DNA of 64,000 bases from Phyto melanocephala (lineage: Eukaryota > Arthropoda > Insecta > Diptera > Rhinophoridae), in assembly GCA_941918925.1 (NCBI GenBank), contig OW799237.1, forward strand, positions 113,440,515-113,504,514, given 5' to 3'. Shown here piece by piece: positions 22,885 through 35,666 of this stretch (positions are counted from its first letter, which is position 1; every line of letters begins with the position of its first letter). The position numbers and the translations under genes were made by a program. Below the pieces are notes generated by a model. It was given only the letters and a program-made list of their open reading frames with translations. It made no database searches and was not told where the DNA came from.

Positions 22885-23550
22885 GTTTGCACGTCTTATG
22901 TTTGAAATTATGCCCTCATAATGCCTAAGCACCACATTCATTAGATTCTGAAAACTTTATACAAAAATGGAATTTCAAAGCTTTTCAACGGTCTCCTGTA
23001 TTGTTGGTTTTATCGCAGACATTACCTTCTTTACGTCTAAGTTATCAATAAACCACTTTTTTCCTAATTTACTGGTGTGGTTGTGGTTGATTCCGATCTT
23101 TGGCATTTTATCGGAGGTATTTGGCAACATAATTACTTCCAGGATTTTTACATAAACGGCTTCATAGTTGTTGAAATATAATATATGGAACCTACTTCTT
23201 GATGTGAAAAAACCGCCAATACCACTATACAATAACCTCTATATTTTAATTCGTTATTAGGTGATGTTTGGACCGTTTCCATTAAAAAGAGGATTTTCTA
23301 TTCACGTGTCCATAGAGCGTTCCTTAATTTTTTAAATAGTCAACTGACGTTTGTTTTTGCAAATGACAATAGTTAGGTGCCATTCTTAGAAGAAAATCGT
23401 GGCAATTTTGTGGACTGCAAGCATTAAGATTGCTTTCTTGTAATATAAGACGAATAATTTTCAAACACGCATGTTCTAACTAAACGAACACAATTCGTTT
23501 GTGGCCACGTGACTCTACTTAAGTCATTCCAAGGCATTTTTGATCATTTA
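22885..23550 (-). pseudogene. dead Tc1-like transposase relic
   Basis: Minus-strand fragments in order match a Tc1 transposase: LILQESNLNACSPQ and FAKTNV (DNA-binding/linker part), LWTRE near the first catalytic Asp, then an open stretch 22975-23232 with YEAVYVKILEVIMLPNTSDK and NHNHTSKLGKKWFIDNL (the QDNDPKHTSK motif with the second Asp lost), ending in SFQNLMNVVLRHYEGIIS. Several frameshifts and stops occur. The last fragment fits the conserved C-terminus of Tc1 transposases, so most of the gene is represented. Confidence 0.72.
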
Positions 23551-24892
23551 AGTAATTTTTCAGTTGCTGAAAGCGACTTACCTTAAATTAACAGTTTTTT
23601 AATAACATCGCGTTTTTTTTATTTATTTTTTTTTGTATTTAACAAAGACATATCTAGGATTTAATACCTTTCTTTCTTTATATATTTTTTAAAAATTTAA
23701 CACAATAAATCAAAAACAAGTTATGTGGTGCAAAACTGACCACATAAAATGTTTGGAAATCAATCAATCAAAAAACTAACCACGTTCTGAGAGAAATAAA
23801 AAATTATTTAACTATTTTTGACATTTATTAAAAAAAAAATTTCTTCTTTAAGCTTAATTTGTCCTTGTTATAAGAATATAAATTTTATAATTTTAGCTGG
23901 TGCTCTTATTTTTAAAAGCACTGTATGCAAAAGTTGAGCAAATTGCTCTATTCTCCTTATTGTTCATTCTGTTAATTAAATCAATAATTAATGTTACTTT
24001 AGCTTAACTTTTTAAAAAAAAAACTTATTAAACAGCTGATTAAAAAGTATTTTTGGTGTCACAGAATGTCAATTTTTATTTATAAAAGAGGGAAGAAGAA
24101 TAACTAATCTACGTATTTCAATTGCCTTGTTAATTACTTATTTGTATCAGCTGCTTTGTGCTTTCACTTAAAAATGTTGCCAAAATTTTGTTCCTTAAAA
24201 TGTGTTAGCACAAGTTATTTGCTTCGTAATGGGACCGAGTAAGATGAGTAGATTCGTGTCGTACTCTACAATTTCAAATCATCTGACAAAAAGTGTAAAA
24301 TAAATATAACAATGACATTTAACATGCCAAACGTGCACTCATTATGGTACGTTTACTTGTATTCAGTAAACCATACAGCATATGGGATGTATATACCCTG
24401 GCGTCGTGAAGGGCTATAAAGAAGGAAGACATAAGTCTGCTAAATGTCCCCTTGTGTCGTCTTAACTAGAAAATGTATTCGATAATTTAGAGAAAGTAAT
24501 AATTTCATACGCATAAGCATTGTATTAGCATTATACTTTTTTTTATAGCAAATTTCTTAGACACAACTCGAAACAGTCTCTATATATGTACATAATATTA
24601 AGCAGTTGACACATGAGAACCGACAGACAAACATTGTTTAACTTGCCGTAAAATCCTTAATTTAAAATAGTACAAGTGAAACCCTTTTTACAGTTATGCA
24701 AAGTTCATTTAAGCTAATTATGTTTAGGTTAAGACAAAGGGTTACAAGAAGTTTATTAGCATAGTTGTTTATGTTAATTGTATGTCACTACAACAAATAA
24801 TTACATGCACACAGATAAATTAACACTAACACACATTGTTTTGTAAATTGTGCAAAATGTTGTTAAGATGGGAGACTTTAAAAAATTGATTT
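23551..24892. other. AT-rich spacer with a possible family A scrap
   Basis: 'tataccctggcgtcgtgaag' then 'ggctata' at 24393-24419 resembles the 3' end of family A. Otherwise nothing supported. Confidence 0.4.
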
Positions 24893-25387
24893 TTATACCC
24901 TTCACACGAGAGTGTAAAAGTTTGTCATTCCGTTTGTAATTTCTAGAATATTTATTTGAGACTCTTAAGTATACATATAAGTATGTTTATTCTGAACCCT
25001 TATAGAGAAATGGATTTAGATAAGTTCCTCCTTGTGTATGTTGAAATCATCCCCCACATATAGTTCAGACCCTTATATGATATCAATTTATCAGATATGC
25101 CTGCGAGAATTTTGCATTGCAAATCAGTTATGTTGGCAATTTCCTTTATTTTTTACCCAAATAAAGTCAGATCTTTTAACTTTTATAAAACTCCTTTCAA
25201 CATTTGTTACCCTTGTGCCTTTGGTAAAGATATCGGTGTTCAGTTTTTAACAAAAAATGTAAATTAAAAGTTCAAATTATCGATTTCCCAGTTGAGGCAA
25301 ATCACTGCCAATTATGGTCTTAACATGATGGCATAAAAACTGTGTGAAGGGTATGTAAGATTCGGCATAGCAGAATTAGCAGTCTTA
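24893..25387 (-). repeat. family A repeat, copy A4
   Basis: Inverse orientation: 'tttatacccttcacacgaga', 'gtcattccgtttgtaatttc', 'tgtatgttgaaatcatc', then at the far end 'gtgtgaagggtatgtaagat' and 'tcggcatagcagaat', the reverse of the A1 head. Core diverged, both ends present. Confidence 0.65.
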
Positions 25388-25789
25388 CTTTTATTATTAT
25401 TATTATGATTATTATAATTATTTTTTGTTTCTTAAACCGTAGAACTCAAATAATAGTAACGGGTCAGTGCAACCTTATAAAAAAGTAAATGGAAAAACGA
25501 TATGCTTAAAAATGTGACACTGTCTATAGACTTGCGTACTTCGACTGATCTTAACGTATGCCTCGATATCGTGGAGGACATCTTTTAAGAAAGAGGTTAA
25601 TTAAAACCTCTTCAAAAGATCCAAAGTTAGTGTTGCATTAGTATATGTTGTGTCATGAAAACCACATCAACAATGCCTATTAATAATATATATACTATCA
25701 ATTCTAGCGATTAAGATACAGGTAAAATATATAGCAGTCTAGGCTGTTACTAGATTAGTGGCAATAATTAAAAGACTGCTTAGAGACCG
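25388..25789. other. AT-rich spacer, (TTA)n tract
   Basis: 'ttattattattattatgatt' near 25390-25420. The part from ~25540 may be the unreadable front of the mariner relic that follows. Confidence 0.4.
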
Positions 25790-26130
25790 TTAAACCTGGG
25801 ACGAAAATAATGCTACCTACTATAAGTCTGCAGACATTTTACCAGACCATCGGATATAACCTGCACCGAATTCGTTGCAATCAAGCATTGCTCGAAAAAC
25901 GCACAAAAAATGAGGCCGTACATGAAACCGTAATATTCCATCACGAAAACGCTCGGCTACATGCTGCAATACCAATTCAAAACCATTTAGAAAGTAGTTG
26001 TTAGAAAGTTTTGCCTCACTGGTCTTATAGTACAGACTACAGTTTGTTTGAATTTAAACAGAATTATTACGCTTCTCTTTAGAACAGAGTATCCGAAATC
26101 GACTTGATCGTTCATTTCCTTAGAAGATGA
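25790..26130 (+). pseudogene. dead mariner (DD34D-type) transposase, C-terminal part
   Basis: Plus-strand reading gives LHRIRCNQALLEKRTKNEAV, then VIFHHENARLHAAIPIQNHL (the HDNARPH motif with the second catalytic Asp changed to Glu), a stop, and KVLPHWSYSTDYSLFEF (the PPYSPDLAPSDYHLF motif). Spacing fits classical mariner rather than the DD41D group. Stops and motif losses make it inactive. Termini not located. Confidence 0.72.
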
Positions 26131-27947
26131 CTAGTTTCATGTTACCAGAGCGATTGAAAATGGTCATATCTAACAATGGTCACTTCTAATCAGTGCTACT
26201 ACTATTTGAGATAACAAAAGAAATTTAATTAAATCTGAAATGTTTTAAAGTTGCTGGTATTAATTTCCGAGCGTCTACAATGTATAGATTTGTGTGCCTC
26301 TAGATGTCTAATATTTTGCTCTAAGAAAAATTTAAAAAGATGAAGAACGATATAAAAACTTTTCGAAGTTAACGCAATAATTTCTTAACAAAAGTTAAAT
26401 ATATTTTTTTTCCGAAGTTTAACTTTGCGATAATAGAGTGACACATTAGTGTGATAGAAACTGTTAATAGGAAAATACTAGAAGGAGGTAAATGGACTCT
26501 GAAGCATTTTACTTGTATAAAAACATGAATATATCACACCGATTGTTAATGCTAAGGCTTTAAATCTATTTGAAATCTATTAAAGAAAGATTTTGTGTAA
26601 AAAATAAAGTATATGTGACCTTCTCCGAGAAAAGGAACCAAGTGTGTGAAAATGAAGTTTTGAGAAAAACGCATTTAAAGTTTCATAACGCATTATCACA
26701 CCTTCAGTTGGGAGATGCAATTTGGTATGGTTAGTTATGATTGGGTGGCGAATTTGGTGACTATGTGTGATGATGTATTTTTTTCGTTCATAGTGTGACA
26801 ATACCTTTGCTATTGTTGCTGCTCTGTTTGTTATGATCTCGATACTTAATTGTTAAGCCAAAACCAGAGACCGGCGCAACAACGTTTCTATAGGGTAAAT
26901 AATTTTTTATGAGAAATCTAACTCATTTCATCTTACTCTACACTCTTTTAGATACCAGAATCCACTCTTAATTCCAAACCCGATTTTCAACACACTAGAT
27001 CCTTTTTCACATATTGTAAATTCATTTTTAATTTTATGAATACAATTTAAAAAGACGTGCCCTATGTTCAGCAAATAAAAAATAACAAAATTTAAACTTA
27101 CCTTGCAAAAGTACTTTATATTCCAAGATCCAATTTTGCCTCCTTCTTTTAGAATGACACGCTTCAAATGTCCTGGAATTTATATTACCAATAACTTTTT
27201 AAGCTGCAACATTACTTAGTATTTATTTTATTACATTTAATTTTGAAACGTTAAAAATCTAATATATTTATTTTTATAAAAAACTATTTTTTCTTCTCTT
27301 TCTCAAATATCTTCTTTTTAAATCCTTGACGTTAAAACGCTACTTTTTAAATTATTAAATTGTTCTTATTTATTTATTTTTCTTTCGTTCTATTTTTTGT
27401 ATATTTAGGTCATATTTATAAATTAGGAATATTTTCCCAACTTCCACTTGAAATAATTTCAGCTTGTTTTTCGTGCGAAAATGCAGACAAAAGCCAAAAG
27501 AATTTTTAACTTCCTGTTTTGTCCCTAAAGTCAAATGAAGCGTATCTTGATTTCGTTCGTCAGTTTTACATACACATGAAGGTCTTCTATGAATTAAGAA
27601 ATACGAAAGTAGTTAAGTGTGTACTACACAAATAACTAAACAATTGCTCGTTTAAACGTGTGTGTGTGTTTATGCATAATTAAACAGACAAATTAATATT
27701 TTATGATAAAAAATGATTCGACTTAAAGAAAAACTTGTTGATTTACAATTTACCGAATTCAGTGAAAATCTAACAACTGCATTTAGGTTGCGAGTAACGG
27801 CAATAAATTATTTATCAAACATTTTTAAACAAAAAAGTGATTTGTTTAATGTTTTTGTTTTTAATCAAAAGAAGTGAACAGAGGAATGAATATACATTCA
27901 TCGATATTGTACTTGATTCCATATTATATTGAATTTGTAAATGAAAT
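26131..27947. other. AT-rich stretch, nothing recognised
   Basis: Short open frames only. 'cagagaccggcgcaac' near 26870 resembles a hAT terminus but no partner end was found. Confidence 0.4.
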
Positions 27948-28255
27948 AATTATACCCTTCACCTGTGGTGCCGTGGGTACATATTAGCTTTGTAATTTCG
28001 TTTGTAATTTCTACAATATTGATTATTAACTCCATAAAGTATATACTTTTTGAAAGATTATGACTGGGAAGGGAGGTCGATTAAGTTGTGTCCGTCTGTC
28101 CGTTAGTTGGTTTAAATCAACTTTTCGAAACCCCTACATGTTATTCATAACTGAGCTATTTATTAACACACAATTCAACATTTTTTCAGCTCTATGATAA
28201 CTTATGGAGAAGTTTGTTACTAATTTAAGGTATCATATACCACTAGGGATATTCT
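27948..28255 (-). repeat. family A repeat, truncated copy A5
   Basis: Begins 'tatacccttcacctgtggtg', continues 'gtaatttcgtttgtaatttc', 'ctccataaagtatata', 'ggtcgattaagttgtgtccg' and 'aaatcaacttttcgaaaccc'. The A-rich core and head are absent. Confidence 0.65.
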
Positions 28256-28299
28256 TACGAAATGTAGGATACGCAAAAATAATTTTGAAAAATTTTAAA

Positions 28300-28880
28300 T
28301 TTTGTGATAGAATAACAATTTTGAAGAAGTACGCTGTCAGCTCATAAACTGCACTGAAAAGTCACCATTTGTGAATGATTTGGTTTTTTTAAACAATAAC
28401 TCGTGGATTTCATTTGCCCAAATGCGGCAATTATGTTTGTTAAGTAATCCACTGAGATAAAAGTGTTTTATTTTCTTTATACAGTCACCATTTACATCTG
28501 TCGATTCAACTATCCATTGGGTGTATTGACGACGCTTAAAATGGTCAGTAGGCTTCAGTTTTTATGTTGATTGAATCTGGTAAGGGTGTAAATTAAAATC
28601 TTTATTAAACATTTTCATTATTGATGTTCGCGAGATGTTAAATTGTTGGGCACAAAGACAAGTCGAGTTTGACAACTCTTCTCTCACACTAAAGCGAACA
28701 ACAGCAGAATTAACTAAGCGAGCATGCACAGTGGTGATCGCTTTTTTAAATTTTGCGCAATTTGCACCATTTTTCCCACTGTGAACACATTTTTAATTTT
28801 TTAAGTCTCATTCAAGAACGCTGTCAGCATTCAAACAGTATTCTTTAAATATTTTCTCTTCGCAAATTCAAGAAAAGTTA
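28300..28880 (-). pseudogene. dead DD41D-group transposase relic
   Basis: Minus strand reads NISRTSIMKMFNKDFNLHPY (second helix-turn-helix and following segment), LKPTDHFKRRQYTQWIVEST, then HFYLSGLLNKHNCRIWANEI (matching the SDEAHF..NKQNCRIYATEN stretch of 7384-8469) and ELLFKK. The Asp of SDE lies in a degraded part. The C-terminal half is absent. It belongs with the relics at 19960 and 21830. Confidence 0.68.
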
Positions 28881-29299
28881 TTTGGATATTTGGCAGAAAC
28901 TCTGCTTGATGATGTCATAGCAAATTATATTGGAAAAACATCGTATTTTCTTAATTACAAGCAAATTAACACACGATTTTTTAGTGAAAGCTATATTTCG
29001 GAGGCAAGAGCTGCTCAAAAAAAAAAAAAAAAAATAGAGGGTGTATTTGAAATCGGCGACATCGAAGTATGTTCAGCGTTGCAACAAACACAACAATAGA
29101 AAAAATACATGCATTTTGTTTATTTATTAATTTTTCCATATTTCATACAATTGTTCATTTTCTTAAATTTCAATAATTTTTAAGAAACTTCAATCTACAA
29201 ATTGAAACTGCATTTTATTTATTGTAGAATAAAACAAAAAAAGAAATAGTTTGAGAAATGCAGTTTTATTAAAAAGTTAAGCTTGATAAGTTGTATAAA
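28881..29299. other. AT-rich spacer
   Basis: Contains a 16-base A run at 29016-29031. No supported gene. Confidence 0.4.
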
Positions 29300-29880
29300 T
29301 TTTTTTTTTTTTTTGACTCTGAAATTGATTGGCTGAGGTACGTAACCAAATAGACAGGGTATTCCACGTTGGTTCCGGCTCCGTAAATCTCTGTATAGGA
29401 AGTCGGAGACACTTGAACAATAATTTAAGTTGAGTTTTATGGTTCTCCTCCAGTTAAAAAATAACGTTGGTTCAGTCACCGCAAGTCGACCTATACCTTT
29501 GCATAGGAGTTCGGAGACATCTGAACAATTAATTATACTGAGTTTTATGGCACTCCTCCAGTTAAAATAAATTGAGTTTAGATGGTACTCCTCCAGTTAA
29601 TCCAATTAGAATATATGCATGCGGTTAATTGTAGAATAGTCTGGAAACTGCATCCAAAGCACAGTTACGCGACGCCACACAATTAACCAAGCGAGAGTGA
29701 GACGTAAAACTCTCGAAGACGGATAAAAGGACGGCCTGATTGCCCTTATGAGATAATGGCAATGACGCGCGAGCTCTTGACCCGAACAGAGCTGTAATAC
29801 GACTAAGTTGTATAAAAATATATAGTTAATCAGCTGTCTGGATATGAGTTCCATATTAATCTGCCTTGGGCAGCATCACG
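29300..29880. repeat. GC-richer block with ~125 bp tandem units
   Basis: The motif 'agttttatggcactcctcca' + 'gttaa' occurs three times (near 29431, 29539, 29575), and 'ggaagtcggagacacttgaa' recurs as 'ggagttcggagacatctgaa'. A 'gacggataaaaggacgg' TATA-like phrase and GC-richer flank (29640-29800) follow. It could be a solo long terminal repeat with internal repeats or a host regulatory block. I found no TG..CA ends or target duplication, so the class is open. Confidence 0.35.
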
Positions 29881-31824
29881 TGATAATATTCAATCAACAG
29901 ACAAAAGTTGCCATACTGTCGTGTAGTTTTGCTATTTGCTTTAATTGCTACAAATAAAAATATATAAATAATAAACGAATATGAGAATGAGTATGAAACA
30001 AAAGTTTACATATGTACTCTTCATTATATTTATCGCGTATTTATATATTAAGCATAGGTGCTTCAAAATTTTTACTAATTGTGAATCAAAAGAACTGTGA
30101 ATGTATTGAAAATCTATTTATTTCACCGTTTCATAGAACAAACATTTACACCCAAGGGTCTAAAAATAAAAAATAAAATTCAACTTTGTATAGAAGGCGC
30201 GACACTCACTTAGAATTGTAGGAAAGCATATTTTCGATTTAGTAACATCGGACCAGCATATCAGCAGTTATAGCATTACATAGGCCATTTCTTTTTTACA
30301 CATGCTATACAGATAACAAAAATGCATCGTTTTTTCATCAAGTTGTTTTTAAATTCTAAAATAATATATGTAAAACCATTGTATTTAAAAAGCTTTTATT
30401 TAAAAGCGTGTTAAAAAAATCGAATATTCTTAAAAATAGGAAGTAATAGAATTCTAAGAAATTATGCATAAAGTGTTTGGAATTTGTAACTCGAGAAATT
30501 AAAGAGATATTACGGATTTTTTAATAGATTGTTTTACCTTAAACACAGCCTGTACGTATCATATTTTTGTATGTACATTTGGGTGATTCACAAGGTGTCT
30601 TATCATGTCATATTGTCCTAAATTTTTACAATAGTTTAAAAATGTTGTTGTTGCTTTTCAAACAAAAAGTGTCTTATTATAATAGAACTTTATACGCTAT
30701 GTTTATTGTGCTGTCGTATTTAATAAACAGAGGCCTGTGCTAAACGGCTTAGCCAAGCCGCAACAGTTTTTGTAAGCCGTCGCCGTTCATTGTATAATTT
30801 TATTGGGCCGACATCCAAATTTGGGCGCAGTTGCTAATTTTTGATAACAAATCACTGGTGGCGTCAAATAAGATCGGCTAAAGACTCTGTTGTTTTTGTT
30901 TATCAAACAAAATTTAATTTATTTGTAATTTATTTACTTGAGTCTGTCATTAAAACATCTAAAATGTACTTTTCGTACAAACTGGCTATTATTTTGTTTT
31001 TTTTTTACTTGTTTTTGGCATTATGAAAGAAAATATTTATTTTTATAATTGTTTTACATCAGCTGATTTAAATTCAAAATAACACACTTAATTATGAGGG
31101 GTTGTTCACAATAGTCTTAATTTTTCATGCTATTATTATAGGACATATGACTTTATGACGCTACTGTGAATCCCCCAATTGTATGTATTTAGAAAAGTTT
31201 GCTTTTAATAAAGTTGGAACCAACTGTGTTTTTGTATTTGTTTTACTTTGTACTGTTGCCATTGCTGCCTTTGCAGTAGTTGACCTCTTGGCGTCGCTTT
31301 TATATTCTTTTAAATGTGTAAAATATTAAATCTACACACGTCACACAAATATTTATTTTATACCAGTACCAAGATATGTATGTATGCACGTATAAAAGAA
31401 TAATAAGCAAACACTTAACCCTTTCGCTACACTATATCCATATGGGTACACTTAACTATGGAGACATACAGTAATCTCTAAATCAATTAATCGATTTGCA
31501 TATCGATAATTATTTTTTTTAAAGATCGTGTGAACAATTTTCATAACAAATTTTCAGACGTTTAAAAATCTGGAAAAATTATATAAATTTAAAAAAAAAA
31601 CCCCTTTTCTCTTTTTTTTAATAGAAATAAATATTTATTATCCTATTTTGCATTTTTTATTTTTTTTTTTCTTAAAAAAGGGCTCGGCGGATTTTTGAAC
31701 ATTGTTTGTATCTATATGAATAAGTTGTGGTTAAAAAAATCACAAAAAAATATATTCTGATAATTATTTTATAACTTCTAATTTAGTATTATATTTACGT
31801 CAAAAAGGAATTAATTTTAAATCT
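29881..31824. other. AT-rich stretch, nothing recognised
   Basis: A GC-richer patch at 30728-30870 includes the small palindrome cggcttagccaagccg (30749-30764) but no partner repeats. No gene. Confidence 0.4.
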
Positions 31825-32085
31825 GAAAAGTCTTTGAAAAGACAAGGCCGTGGAACTTTTGACTTTCAAATAGGATAGCTTGATGGCAGAATTGTGCACT
31901 CGTGTCATTCATCCATGGCCACGATCCAGTTAACAAAATGTCGCAATTCTCTGCTAAAAAAAAAAATTTCTGATATAACAAATCCAAACATTGTATCAGA
32001 GTACAACATAAATATGGGAGCAGTAGACAAAATAGTTTCTGCTTTCTTAATATATAAACCAATTAGATTTGGAATCTGAATATTT
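31825..32085 (+). pseudogene. piggyBac-like transposase relic, C-terminal part
   Basis: Plus-strand reading gives LKRQGRGTFDFQIG, a stop, LDGRIVHSCHSSMATI, then SDITNPNIVSEYNINMGAVD and IYKPIRFGI. The sequence from RGTFD through the W.D N region (lost here) to P.IV.EYN..MG.VD is the conserved C-terminal catalytic part of piggyBac transposases, with the last catalytic Asp in MGAVD. Stops and the missing W.DN motif make it inactive. No TTAA-flanked ends seen. Confidence 0.62.
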
Positions 32086-32879
32086 TAAGATTTTTTTTTA
32101 CACTATATTGATTTAGTTGTATGCAACTGATGGTTAGAATATAGAATAGATCGCGAAAACAATAATCTCACAATAATTATATGAACTTGCTGAGCTTTCG
32201 TAACGATATTGCGAATGATCTTTCAGTTCGATATTATCAACAGCATTGTGCTCGTAAGCATGGACACCGTAAATTGTGCCAAAATTAGGATATTCCAATC
32301 AGTTCAACGACCTCCGATGCGAAACTTAAAGCTTCACCTTAGATTTCTATTCGATAAGACAGACAACAGCAAAAAATTCAAAATAATTAATATTTTAAGC
32401 AACCCAGTGAAACCTTGTAGCTAATAGGATTAATATATGCTTGACTAACAAGAGTTAATTTGCAAAACTATTCTTGAAAACCAATTTGCTTTGACGAACT
32501 GATTTATTGAGTACAAATTTATTTTTAAACATCCTTCAACGGAATGTGAATCAAAACTCACTCACATCGAAGATAATTGTAACTCTTTTAAATTTTTGTA
32601 ATTATTTGTATTCCTACAAAATTTATATATTCTGGTTTTATTAATGTTTTTTCAAGGTCTGCCATACATGTCAATTTGGTCGATTTTAGCAGTTGATGCT
32701 GTAATGTTTTATTTTTAATGCCCTTTGTATGGTTGTAAAAATTCTGGAAATTAAACTGACCAATTTTGATTTTTTTTAAGAAAAAGCAACGTAACTTTTA
32801 TATTTTTTTTCCAAAATGCGTTCGAATACTTTCTTATATCCACATCGTTTCTTTTTGTTGCCGAAATGCTGAATTTCAG
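32086..32879. other. AT-rich spacer
   Basis: Nothing supported. Confidence 0.4.
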
Positions 32880-33275
32880 GGAAAACTCCATAATATTGTA
32901 ATTTTGTGCTTATATCTCAGTGAGTTTCCAACCGATTTTTAATTGTTTCTTAGCAATAATTTTTGGCACCCCTCGTGGCCACGCTTTTTGGTGTCTTTAG
33001 TGAGCCCAAAAATTATTTAGGAGGTTAAGGAACTTGATATATTAAAAAATGTATACGTTTTTAGAAAGTAATTGTGCCTATAACTTTGCCCATACGCTAG
33101 AGGCATATCATATCTATAAATAGCTGAAAAATGTTTGTGTTTTATGATAAAATGTGAGAGAAAAACAGTAGCAGCCATATTTATTCGGTCATATCTCAGA
33201 AAGTTATAGGGCGATTGTGCCGATTTGAAATGGCGATTTATTCCCAAATATTTGCTAAAGATTGGTAAAGTTGGT
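32880..33275 (+). repeat. possible diverged family A segment
   Basis: 'gtgcttatatctcagtgagt' and 'cggtcatatctcagaaagtt' followed by 'atagggcgattgtgcc' resemble the central 'gctcatatctcag' part of family A. Neither end is present. Could be a duplicated core. Confidence 0.35.
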
Positions 33276-33559
33276 ACATGCAACTGATGGGGGCTTCCAA
33301 CAGTTGATTTACAGTACAGCAGTACATTGTTTAGTATACCCTCTTAGCCATAAGCATTCAGTATATATATAACTTTTTGGGAAATTAAATGAATATTGAA
33401 GAAATAATGAAGGGTATGACAAAGCTATATACATCCTTGGCACTACTATTGAAAGGGTACTAAAAAAATATATAGACAAAAAAATTACTAGATCTTTGGC
33501 CCAACCTATAGTATAACGCACTGGCGAGCAATATACAAAGAACCACAAGTAGGCACATA
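33276..33559. other. AT-rich spacer
   Basis: Nothing supported. Confidence 0.4.
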
Positions 33560-33645
33560 TTGTGTGAATGCTATAAGAGAAATTAGACTAGGTAAAATGC
33601 TGGCAATTACAGAGGACACTGTGATAAGGATTGTAGACAATTACT
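33560..33645 (+). pseudogene. last residues of a Jockey/R1-type ORF2
   Basis: Reads CVNAIREIRLGKMLAITEDT then VIRIVDNY and a stop. This matches LREMLAITKNCAMRIVNN at the end of the 12168 fragment. A very short 5'-truncated or eroded copy on the opposite strand. Confidence 0.55.
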
Positions 33646-33728
33646 AATGGACAATTTTTAATTGCTTTGATCTACACAGAATGGTTGTTGCTTTGTTAAA
33701 CAAACTTTTATTTTTATATTAATATTTA

Positions 33729-33810
33729 TATCGTTACCTTAATAAAGAAAGGCTGTAACTTAAGCCTTTTTGTACATTTTTTAGTGCTTTTCTTTATTAT
33801 GGTAACGATA
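33729..33810. mobile_element. 82 bp fold-back micro-element
   Basis: Left end tatcgttaccttaataaaga and right end tctttattatggtaacgata are inverse with one mismatch, enclosing a 38 bp loop. A TA lies at each end, compatible with a Tc1/mariner-type MITE, but it may equally be a simple hairpin. Confidence 0.55.
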
Positions 33811-35666
33811 TACTAAATTGCTGATTCAAACACACACTAAGAAATTCGTATTAAAAACCTATTTTAATAACAATGTCTAAGCATAAGTTTATACATAAAT
33901 AGCTAAAAAAAAAAGAAAACGATTCAAATAAATTTTTAATTTTACATGCATATTTTGTTTATTTGCAGACATTTGTTAGCCTTCCATCATAAATCATAAA
34001 AATGTAATGATCAACAGCATGTGTTCAATTGACCGAACAAACAAATTATAAAATAAAACAGCAGCAATTAAATTGATTAGAACAATAAATAAACTCAATC
34101 TAATGCATCAAATAGAGAGTGAAAAAAAACAACAACAAAAATTAACGAGCAAACAAAACAAATAAAATTTATATGACTAACAAATGGGCTGTTTTAAATA
34201 TTCTACTTAAAAACAAAATCTTGTGTTTCAAGAGGCATAACTGAAGTATAAAATGCTGAATTTTTATAAAAGCCAGACAAAAAAAAGTCCAATTTTCTAG
34301 AACATAAATACAAACTTGCGTGATGGCTGCACACAATATACAAAAGCTTAATGTTCTAAACATTAAACAAGAAATAGTTTTTGAAGTGGGTGTTCGTTAA
34401 GTGCTGTTAAATAAAAATTATTGTTAATAAATGACTAACATCAGCCTATACTCAAAAGGCACCCTCTAGACCCTTTGGACAATAAGTCTGATACTAATCG
34501 TTTCGTAAAACATGCAAGTTTGAATAACACATTATCATTTGGCTACAAAAATTACGTGATTAAATAAAAACCAAAATCAGCGAGGGAGATAAAAATACCA
34601 TGATGTTACTGAAACAAATGTAAATGTGGATGAATGTAGCTATAACAAGGACTTCCTATACCTCCTTCCGTTAGTGTATTTAACAAGCATAAAACACTAA
34701 ATTAACTGAAAATAACTCAAATGCTCAACTTGATTACAACAGAATGTAAAAAAAACCTTAACAAAGCAAAAAAAAACCCTGTTTCCTAATAAACAAATTT
34801 ACAAGAATACAGACACACAATCTCAATAATGACGTCATTTTACGTTTAGTTGTGAGGAGAAAGGAAATGAATAAAACCGAAACTTTTAAAGAGGCTCCTA
34901 TAGAAATCTATGCGGTGTTTCAACGTTACTAGCGTGTAGGTAGGTTTGTGCTTTAAGAATTATTTCTCTGTATTCAAAATTACTCAAATAAATTTTACCA
35001 AAAGAGCAAGAGATTAATTCTTTACACACAGTCATAAAAATTTGCACAGAGAAAGACTCAGCTGTGTCAAAACCAATGTAAAAAGGTACGTTCAGACTGG
35101 TGAAATATTTGAAAGTAAACATAACAAATTTGAAACCCTTTAAGAAGAACAGTTTTATTCGAGAAATTTTATTAACGAAAATTCTCTTTTGAAAGAAAAT
35201 TTAATGTATATAAATTGACTGAAAACTATTTATTCTGGCTTACGTTAATTTGTTCCCAATTTATTAAATTTCCCAAAAATATTTTTTAACTAAATGAAAT
35301 TGTAAACAATTAGAAATTATTTCGTTAGAGAGAGCCTGCCTGACAATGCAGGTATTGAACATGAAGAAAATGTAATTTTTGATATGAATGAAAAGTTTGA
35401 AAAATAAATGCTGTGATTACCATTTTCTTATTTCATTAAATTGTAATAATAATAATAATAGTTTTAAATCTAATATGATTATATTTATAAGGAGTGCTGA
35501 TGGCGAAATCGTAGCTTGTTTCGAAAATGCATTCCACTCGGCTAATATTGAAATTATTTTTTTGTACTATTAAATGTTTACAATAACAATTTAATTTAAA
35601 AATGTTTTTTTATTTTAAAATTTGAAAATAAATGAACTTAAGCCAGAATAGATAAATAAATTCAAC
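33811..35666. other. AT-rich stretch, nothing recognised
   Basis: (TAA)n-like tract near 35443-35459. Short open frames only. Confidence 0.4.

Noticed and set aside
26860..26885. cagagaccggcgcaac, like a hAT terminus
   Set aside because: No inverse partner or 8 bp duplication found within a few kilobases.
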